Shown here one piece after another: positions 18,807-25,776 of a stretch of 30,873 nucleotides of DNA (position 1 is its first letter; each line of letters starts with the position of its first letter). The position numbers were made by a program, and so were the translations under genes. The notes below the pieces were generated by a model. That model was not told the origin of the DNA. It ran no database searches and saw nothing but the letters and a program-made list of their open reading frames with translations. Origin of the DNA: Delta-02 sp964513565 (lineage in GTDB: Bacteria; Desulfobacterota; Syntrophorhabdia; Syntrophorhabdales; Syntrophorhabdaceae); assembly GCA_964513565.1 (NCBI GenBank), contig CAZENE010000039.1, positions 1 through 30,873 on the forward strand, read 5' to 3'.

Positions 18807-18811
18807 GCCCC

Positions 18812-19954
18812 TTACCTTATCCTTTCATAGAGGGAATATCTGTGGTCTGTATAACAGAACCCCTTGGAACGGCATACGTCTATGCCTTCACAGGGCGCTT
18901 CAATGCCGACCATCCGGAGATCGTAGTCGACCATTGTCTTGGTAAGTTCCGAAAAGGTGACCCTCGGCTGCCAGTTGAGCTGCATCCTGGCCTTCGAGAT
19001 ATCCGCCTGAAGATGGTTCACTTCCGTGGGCCTGAAATACCTCGGGTCTATCTCGATGATAGTATCTCCCGGCTTCAGGCCATTATTGATGTCCGGTCTG
19101 AGAGACGAAATGATGGCCGTTTCTCCGTCACCCTCCCCGCGCCATTCGAGGCCTATCCCGGCGTATCGAAAGGCCACCTCGACCATCTCCCTGACGGAAT
19201 GACTTTCACCCGTCCCGACAACGTAGTCATCCGGTTCGTACTGCTGAAGCATAAGCCACATCATCTCTACATATTCGGGAGCAAATCCCCAATCTCGCTT
19301 GGAATCAATATTGCCGAGAAAAAGTTTTTTCTGGTTGCCCGCTAAAATATTTGCCAATGCCCGTGTGACTTTTCTGGTTACGAATGTTTCACCCCGGCGC
19401 GGCGATTCATGATTGAAGAGAATGCCGTTGCAAGCAAAGAGGTTATAACCTTCCCTATAATTAACCGTCATCCAGTAGGCATAGATCTTTGCTGCAGCGT
19501 AAGGGCTCCTCGGATAAAAAGGAGTTTTTTCATTTTGAGGCGGGGGACTCGCCCCGAACAATTCTGACGATGAGGCCTGATAATATTTGGTTTTAATGCC
19601 GCTGCGCCGTATGGCTTCCAAAAGGCGTGTCGTACCGATACCGGTTATGTCGCCCGTAAACTCAGGGGTGTCGAAACTAACTCTCACATGGCTTTGAGCT
19701 CCCAAGTGATATATCTCATCGGGTCTGACATTATATATCAGCTCAGTGAGTTGGCCGGAGTCCGAAAGATCGCCGTAATGAAGGAATAGACGCGCATCTT
19801 CCGAGTGGGGATCAGCATAAATGTGCTCAATCCTACCTGTGTTAAATGTACTCGCCCGCCTTATAAGACCATGTACTTCATAGCCTTTGGACAAAAGAAA
19901 TTCTGCAAGATAGGATCCGTCCTGCCCTGTGATGCCTGTAATAAATGCCTTCAT
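18812..19954 (-). CDS. gmd: GDP-mannose 4,6-dehydratase
   Basis: A 380-residue NAD(P)-dependent dehydratase that makes GDP-4-keto-6-deoxy-D-mannose, the precursor of GDP-fucose. The N terminus ITGITGQDGSYLAEFLLSKG holds the dinucleotide loop. HLGAQSHVRVSF, SSSELFGASPPPQNE, the YAAAK catalytic pair and FNHESPRRGETFVTRK are family hallmarks. The length is normal and it looks intact. It is the first biosynthetic gene of the operon. The ATG at 19954 has a GAGG/CGAGGA site upstream, and an ops element lies 38 bases upstream of the start, so RfaH-type antitermination over the downstream genes is likely. Confidence 0.97.
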   Translation of the reverse strand: MKAFITGITGQDGSYLAEFLLSKGYEVHGLIRRASTFNTGRIEHIYADPHSEDARLFLHYGDLSDSGQLTELIYNVRPDEIYHLGAQSHVRVSFDTPEFTGDITGIGTTRLLEAIRRSGIKTKYYQASSSELFGASPPPQNEKTPFYPRSPYAAAKIYAYWMTVNYREGYNLFACNGILFNHESPRRGETFVTRKVTRALANILAGNQKKLFLGNIDSKRDWGFAPEYVEMMWLMLQQYEPDDYVVGTGESHSVREMVEVAFRYAGIGLEWRGEGDGETAIISSLRPDINNGLKPGDTIIEIDPRYFRPTEVNHLQADISKARMQLNWQPRVTFSELTKTMVDYDLRMVGIEAPCEGIDVCRSKGFCYTDHRYSLYERIR

Positions 19955-19991
19955 CTTATTATCCTCGCCTCACTTCAAACTATTTCCGAAC

Positions 19992-20002
19992 AGGCTACCG
20001 CC
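19992..20002 (-). promoter_or_regulatory. ops element (RfaH recruitment site) in the gmd leader
   Basis: The minus strand reads GGCGGTAGCCT, an exact match to the ops core GGCGGTAG and to the extended GGCGGTAGNNT. It lies 38 bases before the gmd ATG in the direction of transcription. In enterobacteria this site pauses RNA polymerase and recruits the NusG paralogue RfaH, which lets polymerase read through long surface-polysaccharide and conjugation operons. The 19.6-kb operon below it is the type of target expected. Confidence 0.72.
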
Positions 20003-20116
20003 ATTGCGCTTTATCAGGCGCTTGAAAAGACCTGCATTTCGATTCGGTCTTCCGGGTCATCCTTATTTCTAACAACACAGCCTGGGTTCCTTGATCGCTC
20101 ATTATCCGATAATGTG

Positions 20117-20134
20117 GTGACACCTGTTTGTCAC
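20117..20134. promoter_or_regulatory. Inverted repeat GTGACA-N6-TGTCAC upstream of gmd
   Basis: Two perfect 6-base arms separated by CCTGTT, about 163 bases upstream of gmd and between it and the RHH gene. The spacing resembles operators of CRP/FNR-type or other dimeric regulators. No matching promoter could be assigned with confidence, so the role is inferred from symmetry and position only. It could also form an RNA hairpin in read-through transcripts from the RHH gene. Confidence 0.35.
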
Positions 20135-20205
20135 TGTATGTTTTTGTAAAATATTTTTATTTGATATTGCATACGAACCCAAAGTAAAAAAATCTGCACC
20201 GCTGA

Positions 20206-20220
20206 ACTAAATTGTTTAGT
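20206..20220 (-). terminator. Weak hairpin at the end of the RHH gene
   Basis: ACTAAA-CAA-TTTAGT on the minus strand includes the stop codon of the RHH gene, and a run of seven T follows about 13 bases further on. The stem is short and AT-only and the T-run is not adjacent, so it is at best a leaky terminator. Read-through into gmd is possible. Confidence 0.3.
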
Positions 20221-20407
20221 GAATTTTAGCTTCGGAGATCGGCATCAGATCATCTGCCAGACGAAGATGTGTAATTATGAGTCTACGCATGTATTCGCTA
20301 TAGCTCATGTCGTGCTCCCTGCAGTAATTCTGAAGTTCCATCCATTCCTTTTCAGAGATCCTGATGCTAATGGCCTTTGACAGGCTTCCTCCGGTTTTTC
20401 GTCCCAT
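20216..20407 (-). CDS. Ribbon-helix-helix DNA-binding protein
   Basis: A 63-residue protein. The pattern SKAISIRISEKEWMELQNYC (beta strand then helix), then SYSEYMRRLIITHL (second helix), matches CopG/Arc-type ribbon-helix-helix proteins, which bind DNA as dimers through the beta strands. Small RHH proteins act as plasmid copy or transfer regulators, antitoxins, or relaxosome accessory proteins. No toxin or relaxase partner is adjacent. It starts at ATG 20407 with a strong GGGGAG 9 bases upstream. An ops element and AGTCCATWAA motifs lie in its upstream region, so it may regulate itself and the flanking operons. Confidence 0.8.
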   Translation of the reverse strand: MGRKTGGSLSKAISIRISEKEWMELQNYCREHDMSYSEYMRRLIITHLRLADDLMPISEAKIH

Positions 20408-20425
20408 TGTAAAATTCTCCCCGAT

Positions 20426-20436
20426 TTTAATGGACT
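20426..20436 (-). repeat. AGTCCATTAAA motif, copy 1
   Basis: The minus strand reads AGTCCATTAAA just upstream of the RHH start. A weaker relative, GGTCCAAAGAA, lies 15 bases further upstream at 20441-20451. With the two plus-strand copies at 20756 and 20850 it fits the consensus AGTCCATWAAR. An operator for the RHH protein is plausible but unproven. Confidence 0.4.
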
Positions 20437-20459
20437 TTAGTTCTTTGGACCTTAAGGAT

Positions 20460-20470
20460 AGGCTACCGCC
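20460..20470 (-). promoter_or_regulatory. Second ops element, upstream of the RHH gene
   Basis: The minus strand again reads GGCGGTAGCCT, and the identity with the gmd-leader copy extends to 13 bases (ATGGCGGTAGCCT). It lies 53 bases before the RHH start codon in the direction of transcription. If a promoter lies upstream of it, RfaH-type factors could act on a transcript running through the RHH gene and on into the polysaccharide operon. Confidence 0.65.
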
Positions 20471-20637
20471 ATCACAAGACTAGCTTGCGTCTGCACGGAG
20501 ATCACAATTCGAAAATGACACAACCATTCAAAGACGTATAATGTCGTGACTATGCAGGCCCCGCCAATGTCGCACGTTTGAGGCAAAGCCCTTCAGAAGT
20601 CAAAACATGACCAACGTATTCACTTTTTATAGTTTGT

Positions 20638-20649
20638 GGTTAATTAACC
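20638..20649. promoter_or_regulatory. Perfect 12-base palindrome GGTTAATTAACC
   Basis: A perfect palindrome flanked by partly symmetric TGT and CACA bases (20635-20653), lying 28 bases upstream of a candidate plus-strand promoter. Symmetry and position suggest a dimer-binding operator. The binding protein is unknown. Confidence 0.35.
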
Positions 20650-20676
20650 CACAGCCGGTTAAGATGTTAGCAAATG

Positions 20677-20705
20677 TTGACCAAAAAATACAGGGGTTTT
20701 AATAT
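20677..20705 (+). promoter_or_regulatory. Candidate sigma-70 promoter
   Basis: TTGACC (20677-20682) matches the -35 box in five of six bases. After a 17-base spacer, TAATAT (20700-20705) matches the -10 box in four of six. It points toward the plus-strand gene pair, leaving a leader of about 300 bases. Confidence 0.42.
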
Positions 20706-20755
20706 AGAGATATTATGGGGTACAAACTCATAGTCAGAAAGGCAGCATCCGGCGT

Positions 20756-20860
20756 AGTCCATAAAGGAATGCTCGATATCGGGGTTTTCCCTTATTTTTT
20801 TTGCAAGCTAATCCATACGAATGGTATTAATGGCCGACGGCGCTACGCAAGTCCATAAAG
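20756..20860 (+). repeat. AGTCCATAAAG motifs, copies 2 and 3
   Basis: Exact 11-base copies at 20756-20766 and 20850-20860 (94 bases apart), each followed within a few bases by GGAATGC. Together with the minus-strand copy next to the RHH gene they form a small motif family confined to this intergenic region, as expected for regulator binding sites. Confidence 0.42.
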
Positions 20861-20888
20861 TTATTGGAATGCCCATTTTTTCGGTATA

Positions 20889-20917
20889 TTGTTGTATATT
20901 GTATATATTGAAATAAT
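20889..20917 (+). promoter_or_regulatory. Candidate promoter for the 139-residue protein gene
   Basis: AATAAT (20912-20917) matches the -10 box in five of six bases, with a poor -35 (TTGTTG, 20889-20894) 17 bases upstream. The intervening DNA is an alternating TATATTG-rich stretch. The gene starts about 100 bases downstream. This is weaker than the promoter at 20677. Confidence 0.35.
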
Positions 20918-21021
20918 GCTGCAAATGTTGGCATTGTTATTTATGAACAGATTATTGTGGTGGAGGCGACTTTCCAAAAGATCGCCCCAGAAATTCATGA
21001 AAATCAGGAGGGAGATGCCAG

Positions 21022-21441
21022 ATGGATGATGATTTTCCGCAGTTTGATTCTTTTCAGGATTATCGCGGGAAGAAAATAAAGTTCAGATATGACCTCATCG
21101 ACGCCGGAGACATCTATTCGCTTCGGGCCTGGGAGGTAACAAAAAGCAAATACCCGCGTGTCTTCTGCGTATATGATTATGTAACTCCCTGGAATGCTCT
21201 TCTCAAGATGAGGAGGCGCATACCTCAGGAGCTTAACACCCGTTATTTCACCGAAGAGGCTGGCAGGGCTTTTGCCAGCATGAATTTTGACCATTTCCGG
21301 GGAAGCATAACCATCGATTCGGAGACGCATGAGGCATGCCTGGTGGTGGACGGAAAGAAGATGGATCTTGCAGACCTGGAGCGGATATTGTCCATGCACG
21401 AGGGTGGGCAGATAGAAGTGCGGATAACGGAAGAGGGATAA
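21022..21441 (+). CDS. Unrecognised 139-residue protein
   Basis: A soluble, acidic protein with no signal peptide or membrane segment. I do not recognise the family. It starts with an acidic-aromatic segment (MDDDFPQFDSFQDYRGKK), has a central LRAWEVTKSKYPRVFCVYDY and a C-terminal LADLERILSMHEGGQIEVRI. The ATG at 21022 has a good GGAGGGAG site upstream. The stop overlaps the next start by one base (TAATG), so it is translationally coupled to the DUF6933-like protein and the two probably act together. It is one of only two plus-strand genes in the window. Confidence 0.75.
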   Translation: MDDDFPQFDSFQDYRGKKIKFRYDLIDAGDIYSLRAWEVTKSKYPRVFCVYDYVTPWNALLKMRRRIPQELNTRYFTEEAGRAFASMNFDHFRGSITIDSETHEACLVVDGKKMDLADLERILSMHEGGQIEVRITEEG

Positions 21442-22001
21442 TGATTATCCGTCTGGGGAATACGCTTGCGAAGAAAATAAAGGAAACGCTGTTGCCGCCC
21501 TTAGCGCCCGATCCAAATCCCTTCGCCGACTGGACGGCCCGCCTTTTTACGGTTGATCACACTCAGTACATCCTGGTCTCCAATACCACCACTCTGTACT
21601 CTGCGGTTTTTTACGGCAAAGGCATCACCGATGCAAACCGGTTGATCAACCGGATGCTGGATAACCTGCGGGACATTGCGCAGAATGATGGATTTGAGTC
21701 CATGTATGTAAAACGTATAGCACCCGAGACCGGAGAGTTCTCTCTCTCGAAGGCCGTCAACCGGTCCGTGACCGGTTCGATGAACGAGATGATCCTTCAG
21801 TCCAAATGGCACCTCTCAGATGGTGAGACATCCCCCTTCGATGTCGCGCTCTTGCTGAACAAAACTCCCATGTCCTATCTCAAATACGGGCACCCCCGAG
21901 ACGCGCTCGCGCTTCTGGCTCCGGACCTCCAACGTCCAGAGATTGAAATGAAACGTAATGTCATTTCTTTATCCGAATTTCAAAAAGGACGGAAACATTG
22001 A
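21441..22001 (+). CDS. DUF6933-like protein
   Basis: A 186-residue protein starting at the coupled ATG 21441 (MIIRLGNTLAKKIKE); the longer frame upstream of this only overlaps the previous gene. The blocks FADWTARLFTVDHTQYILVS and TTTLYSAVFYGKG resemble the uncharacterised DUF6933 proteins found scattered in bacteria, including mobile regions. No catalytic motif is evident. The family name is from memory of the pattern, so treat it as likely rather than certain. The C-terminal third contains a small helical tail rich in Arg/Lys. Confidence 0.7.
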   Translation: MIIRLGNTLAKKIKETLLPPLAPDPNPFADWTARLFTVDHTQYILVSNTTTLYSAVFYGKGITDANRLINRMLDNLRDIAQNDGFESMYVKRIAPETGEFSLSKAVNRSVTGSMNEMILQSKWHLSDGETSPFDVALLLNKTPMSYLKYGHPRDALALLAPDLQRPEIEMKRNVISLSEFQKGRKH

Positions 22002-22107
22002 TATATGAGCTAATGTGGTCACGTTAGTTTGATTTCGGAAAACCTTGTCCTTGGCAAGGATGTTGTTCCGCCCGTCTTCGGAAGGTAAGGCTTTTGTGTC
22101 CATCAAT

Positions 22108-22122
22108 TTCCCTGTCCGGGAA
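22108..22122 (+). terminator. Possible weak terminator after the plus-strand pair
   Basis: TTCCC-TGTCC-GGGAA can form a 5-base-pair hairpin, followed after six bases by a T-rich tract ending in five T (22132-22138 region). It lies between convergent transcription units, where a terminator is expected. The stem is short, so confidence is low. Confidence 0.3.
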
Positions 22123-22227
22123 GTAATTTCTTCTTTTTATTGATTACTGGTATATACGAATCTGCCCCATCAGGTCCAATGATCACGTCTCTTGATGCCG
22201 TTATTGGGAACCATGGTCGTTTCGGTA

Positions 22228-23484
22228 TCACCGCATTCCGGGAACACCGCCGGATCGCATAAACCGCTGGCTGAGTCCCGTCGAATACCCGACTGCAGAT
22301 CCGAGAAGTTCACCCGCTATCTTATGGGACTGAAAAAGGACGGTTATCGCCGGAATGACAAGTATCGACGGGGCGAGGAAGGCAGCCACGAAAAACCGGA
22401 ACAGGAGCGCGTACATTTCCAAACATGCATCCAGCGTCGCTCCCTGCATATTGGCCATGTTCAGGTTTGACCACAAATAAGAACTGACGACCGTATCAAA
22501 AGCCCCGCCCGGTGTGCACACCACACCATACGCGGCTATCAATACCTGGAACACCACCCCTATAATGAAAGGGGTGATGGCGAGAGAGAAGATCTTGACC
22601 ACATTCTGAATGAAAACCGTTATCTGTCTCTCAAACGCCATATTTATTACGGCGATGGGAAAGGTCACGCAAAAAATAACGCTCTTGATGATCAAGCTTA
22701 TCATTGTTCCCATGAAGCCGAAGGTTAAGGCTGTACAGAACATGAACAAACCAAGCTCGTTCATCACCGTCCTTATCACCGACTGAATCGCGCCAAAGAG
22801 GACCTGCACCGCTGTCATGTTCATATGGGGGATCATAAATGCGGAGGCAAGCGCAAAGCACACAAAGAATGATATCAATAGCATGGCGCATGCCAGGACG
22901 GCGTGTATCATGAAGAGCGGCAGCATCATCAACCCGATCGGGATAAAGACCGCGGCGGCGACCACGGTTATCTTTAATACCTGCACCAACCCGTCGAATC
23001 CGGGTATCCAGCCTTTGCCGCTATCCCTGATATCTTCAAAAAGCGTCTTTGTGGCCTCCGAGATCTTGGAGGCGAGGTCAGCGAACTGGCCCGAGAATTT
23101 ATTGCCGTTTTCTCCGCCCGCCTTGGCCCTCAGTTTTGCGGTAATGCTTTCACTGTAATTCGAGGCGGCCAGTCCCGATTCGGTAAAAACGGGATCGGCG
23201 CCGGCAAAACCCGCCTTAATGATGAGGCCCGGGAAGCTTGTGATAAAGGACCCGCCCAGAAACGGCAGCTCGATGCACAACCCGACGACGATGAAGAACA
23301 GCATGGCCTGTTTCCTGGCATAAATACTCCATTGATCGAGTCCCTTTTCATAAGCATGGTAAGCAACGCGGATAAGGGACATGATAAAACCAAGCGCTAT
23401 GACCGTGGCTGATACGGTGGAGCCGACCTGGGTATTGACTGCGCCAACCGCATCCGTGAGCTGATTAAACATTGATTCAAACAT
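22228..23484 (-). CDS. Polytopic VirB6/TrbL-like conjugation membrane protein
   Basis: A 418-residue inner-membrane protein. Hydrophobic segments lie near residues 24-45, 60-80, 170-215 (a long pair), 235-300 (two or three), 310-340 and 370-400. A polar, Gly-rich loop spans about 110-165 (AKAGGENGNKFSGQFADLAS). This topology resembles VirB6/TrbL channel proteins and the C-terminal part of DotA/TraY. It is the last gene of the pilus operon, 71 bases after the PilV-like gene. Such a protein belongs to DNA transfer rather than to pure pilus machines, which supports a conjugative element. Assignment rests on topology and context; the exact family needs a profile search. Confidence 0.6.
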   Translation of the reverse strand: MFESMFNQLTDAVGAVNTQVGSTVSATVIALGFIMSLIRVAYHAYEKGLDQWSIYARKQAMLFFIVVGLCIELPFLGGSFITSFPGLIIKAGFAGADPVFTESGLAASNYSESITAKLRAKAGGENGNKFSGQFADLASKISEATKTLFEDIRDSGKGWIPGFDGLVQVLKITVVAAAVFIPIGLMMLPLFMIHAVLACAMLLISFFVCFALASAFMIPHMNMTAVQVLFGAIQSVIRTVMNELGLFMFCTALTFGFMGTMISLIIKSVIFCVTFPIAVINMAFERQITVFIQNVVKIFSLAITPFIIGVVFQVLIAAYGVVCTPGGAFDTVVSSYLWSNLNMANMQGATLDACLEMYALLFRFFVAAFLAPSILVIPAITVLFQSHKIAGELLGSAVGYSTGLSQRFMRSGGVPGMR

Positions 23485-23555
23485 GAGTACCCGCCTTTAT
23501 CTTTATTCCTGATAGTGTTTGCCGTGTTAGGGCGAAGGATCGAGACCGCGACATC

Positions 23556-24623
23556 TTATTGTGCATAGATCACCCGTTCGGCATATACCCAGGCGGTGCC
23601 GGCCGGGTTTCGGATCCCCACGTGGCCGCCATACGGCGGGGACAACGTGGCCCACGCATACGAAGGAGAAGGAGCGGGAGGAACCGAAGCGACAAACGTA
23701 CCGCCGGGATATGTGAACAAGACAACAACAATCGGGTTCCCGAACCCGTCGACGCGGTATGACGGACTGAGCCCGATCCCGTTCAGTAAACAAGTCCACC
23801 GGGCCGCTGAGTTTATTACATTATACGTACCATCCGTGGGCCAGATGGCCGCGGTAAGTGCGGTGCAGCCGCAGTTCCCCGCCGAAACCCCCGAGCAGAA
23901 CGTCGACGGAGAGCCTCCCACGGCCTGCCACATCCAGGGGATAACTATGTCATCCGCGCTCTCCAGCCCGCCTGCGCCCGTGGTGCAGGGATTTTTTATC
24001 GCTTCAAAGATGGTCCTGGCGAGATGATAGGTCTTCATTCCCCGCGCTATGGTCAGGATCTTCTCCTGGGACCGGGATGAATACTCGCTGTCCAGATACC
24101 CTGTGCTCCACGTATCTGTCAGCTGGTCGTTGGCACCCGAAGTAATGGTCACCTTAAACGGCGTCCTGTTGTAGCCATTCAGGTACTGTGAGCCGGCGGG
24201 GTGGATATTGTTGAGATTCGAGAACATGAAATCCGACATATGGCCGTCCGGGCAGACAACCGTATGCCTGGGCACCGCGCCTGAAGTGGCGGTGCATCCC
24301 GCATTTTCGAACGCCCTTACGGCAGTCTCGGAATATGTGTCCACATTCAGTGTCGTGGAATTATTGAGCGAAGGTACCAGTGATAACCCGGCACAGCCCG
24401 CGTCCGCCCAGCCATAGCATTGTGTCTCGACATACCGGATATTTTCCCTGTAGAGGGTTTCCAGGGCTGTTTCTATCTTCTGGATCCTATCGAGGGTGCT
24501 TGCTGTCCCCCTGAAACTGATGGTCTTTTGCACCATTGCCATGATCCCCGCCATGAGGACAGAACCGAGGGCGATGGCGACCACGACTTCGATAAGCGAG
24601 AATCCTTTCCGGTCTCTGATCAT
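23556..24623 (-). CDS. Large cysteine-rich PilV-like minor prepilin
   Basis: A 355-residue type IV prepilin starting at ATG 24623, chosen because AGGAGT lies 9 bases upstream and because it gives a classic short leader, MIRDRKG, cut before FSLIE. The conserved E5 and hydrophobic helix (VVVAIALGSVLMAGIMAMV) are intact. The rest is a long extracellular domain with about a dozen cysteines, rich in Thr, Ser, Gly and Pro, and ending GHVGIRNPAGTAWVYAERV. It resembles PilV of IncI plasmids, the tip adhesin that selects recipients. No shufflon repeats or recombinase gene are visible beside it. Confidence 0.8.
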   Translation of the reverse strand: MIRDRKGFSLIEVVVAIALGSVLMAGIMAMVQKTISFRGTASTLDRIQKIETALETLYRENIRYVETQCYGWADAGCAGLSLVPSLNNSTTLNVDTYSETAVRAFENAGCTATSGAVPRHTVVCPDGHMSDFMFSNLNNIHPAGSQYLNGYNRTPFKVTITSGANDQLTDTWSTGYLDSEYSSRSQEKILTIARGMKTYHLARTIFEAIKNPCTTGAGGLESADDIVIPWMWQAVGGSPSTFCSGVSAGNCGCTALTAAIWPTDGTYNVINSAARWTCLLNGIGLSPSYRVDGFGNPIVVVLFTYPGGTFVASVPPAPSPSYAWATLSPPYGGHVGIRNPAGTAWVYAERVIYAQ

Positions 24624-24636
24624 GTTTTCATACTCC

Positions 24637-25215
24637 TTAGCGAAGATCCACGATGTCGTAAAAGGAGCATCCCTCACCGGAACCCGGTTTGGAATAATAG
24701 AAGTTGAGTGTGGTCCCCCCGAATACAATGGGGTTCAACATTTCTAAGCTTAATACGCTGTTAAGCAGATATCTGCCGTACCGGGCATATTCGGTGCCTG
24801 CTGCCCCGGCGCAAGTAAGGGTGCCCGATGAAACGCCGGAAAGGAGGCTGGCAACAAGTCCGCTGTTTGCCGGCATAAATGCCCAGAGCAGGTGTATATC
24901 TTTTGATTTACACCTGAGCTGTTCATTGATGCACACGTTGATCAAAGCCTGTTCCACCATTGCTTTTCGCCACTTGAGGACATCGAGGGATATCCTGTGC
25001 CCGTGGTCCGCCGAGACGGTCCCCGCCGGTATATCGATAATCCGGCCCATAACGACCGCGGATGCGGGGACGGCCCCGGTCTCATGATAGACGGACAGGG
25101 CTTTTTCTTTCGCTTTTTGTTCATACGATTCCGTGGGAAGCCCCTTCACCCCGGCAAATATGGACAACACCAGGAGCGAAATGCCTGCCGAAACTGCCAT
25201 TAACCAGGCCGCCAT
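24637..25215 (-). CDS. Membrane-anchored pilus-operon protein of unknown function
   Basis: A protein of about 192 residues with one N-terminal hydrophobic helix (MAAWLMAVSAGISLLVLSIFAG) and a periplasmic domain with four cysteines. The longest frame starts at GTG 25224, but a GAGGG lies too close to it (1 base) and 10 bases from ATG 25215, so the latter is preferred. There is no G-F-x-x-x-E prepilin site. It sits between the two prepilin genes, 13 bases before the PilV-like start, so it may be an assembly or minor-pilus factor. I do not recognise the family. Confidence 0.6.
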   Translation of the reverse strand: MAAWLMAVSAGISLLVLSIFAGVKGLPTESYEQKAKEKALSVYHETGAVPASAVVMGRIIDIPAGTVSADHGHRISLDVLKWRKAMVEQALINVCINEQLRCKSKDIHLLWAFMPANSGLVASLLSGVSSGTLTCAGAAGTEYARYGRYLLNSVLSLEMLNPIVFGGTTLNFYYSKPGSGEGCSFYDIVDLR

Positions 25216-25245
25216 TACCTTCACACCCTCCGGTTCGGGGTTTTT

Positions 25246-25737
25246 TTACGAACAGCTTGCCGTCCCGTCGAAGGCCTTTAAGATACAATTGATTGCAGTC
25301 CCTGAAACAGTGCTCGCCGCTGAACACGTGCTGTTGTCCTTTAACCTCTGCAAAACAGATGCTGCCTGGTCGGCATCCTCCAGGACCGGTGTCAGGATTA
25401 CGACCTGGTTCGTGGCGCTGGAACACTGGTACGCATGGGGAAAAGTACCGCCGCCACGCAGATCGGCGGGAATATACGGGGTAAGTGCATTGGGCCACGT
25501 TGTGGATGAGGCCGCCTGGAGGGGCATCCGGGGGTTGAATATCTTTCTCTCGGCAAGGCCCGCCTGGATCAACTGGAGCTTGTCGTTCGTGCTCGAGAAA
25601 TTCGCCGAATGCTTGCCCTTTGTGATAAGCAGGGCAACCGCAGCCATAATTACCGCCGCCAGGGCGATGACGACAACAAACTCGAGGAGGGTGAAGCCCC
25701 TGCTCCCCTTTACGGTCCTGAAAGTTGTGTTATGCAT
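25246..25737 (-). CDS. Type IV prepilin, probable major pilin
   Basis: A 163-residue prepilin. The leader MHNTTFRTVKGSRG is followed by the cleavage site G/FTLLEFVVVIALAAVIMAAVA, with Glu at +5 and a typical helix that packs in the pilus core. The globular part has four cysteines, including a pair near the C terminus (C...C in the last 20 residues) that could close a D-region loop. Size and position resemble PilS of IncI plasmids. The ATG at 25737 has a strong AGGAGG site. No prepilin peptidase gene lies in the window, so processing would depend on one elsewhere. Confidence 0.88.
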   Translation of the reverse strand: MHNTTFRTVKGSRGFTLLEFVVVIALAAVIMAAVALLITKGKHSANFSSTNDKLQLIQAGLAERKIFNPRMPLQAASSTTWPNALTPYIPADLRGGGTFPHAYQCSSATNQVVILTPVLEDADQAASVLQRLKDNSTCSAASTVSGTAINCILKAFDGTASCS

Positions 25738-25776
25738 GTCTGGCCTCCTGTTTTGTAAGTGAAATAGCGTTCCGGA

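Larger units (their letters stand above)
20408..21021. other. Long divergent regulatory region between the RHH gene and the plus-strand pair
   Basis: This 614-base stretch has no convincing gene. It holds one ops element, three AGTCCATWAA motifs, the palindrome GGTTAATTAACC (20638-20649), a 10-base repeat GCAAATGTTG at 20670-20679 and 20921-20930, and two candidate plus-strand promoters. A 47-codon frame at 20715-20858 begins almost at the predicted transcription start and has no good ribosome binding site, so it is not called. The density of motifs suggests a control region, possibly of a mobile element. Confidence 0.5.

Noticed and set aside
20715..20858. A 47-codon plus-strand frame (starts MGYKLIVRKAASG) just after a candidate promoter
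   Set aside because: No usable ribosome binding site, no recognisable family, and its stop lies inside one of the repeated motifs; more likely non-coding control DNA.
23485..23560. Possible shufflon after the PilV-like gene
   Set aside because: No inverted 19-base sfx-like repeats, alternative 3' cassettes or Rci-type recombinase gene are present.
24624..24728. N-terminal extension of the PilV-like frame to 24728
   Set aside because: It would bury the prepilin leader behind 35 residues and overlap the upstream gene; the ATG at 24623 has a good ribosome binding site and gives a standard leader.
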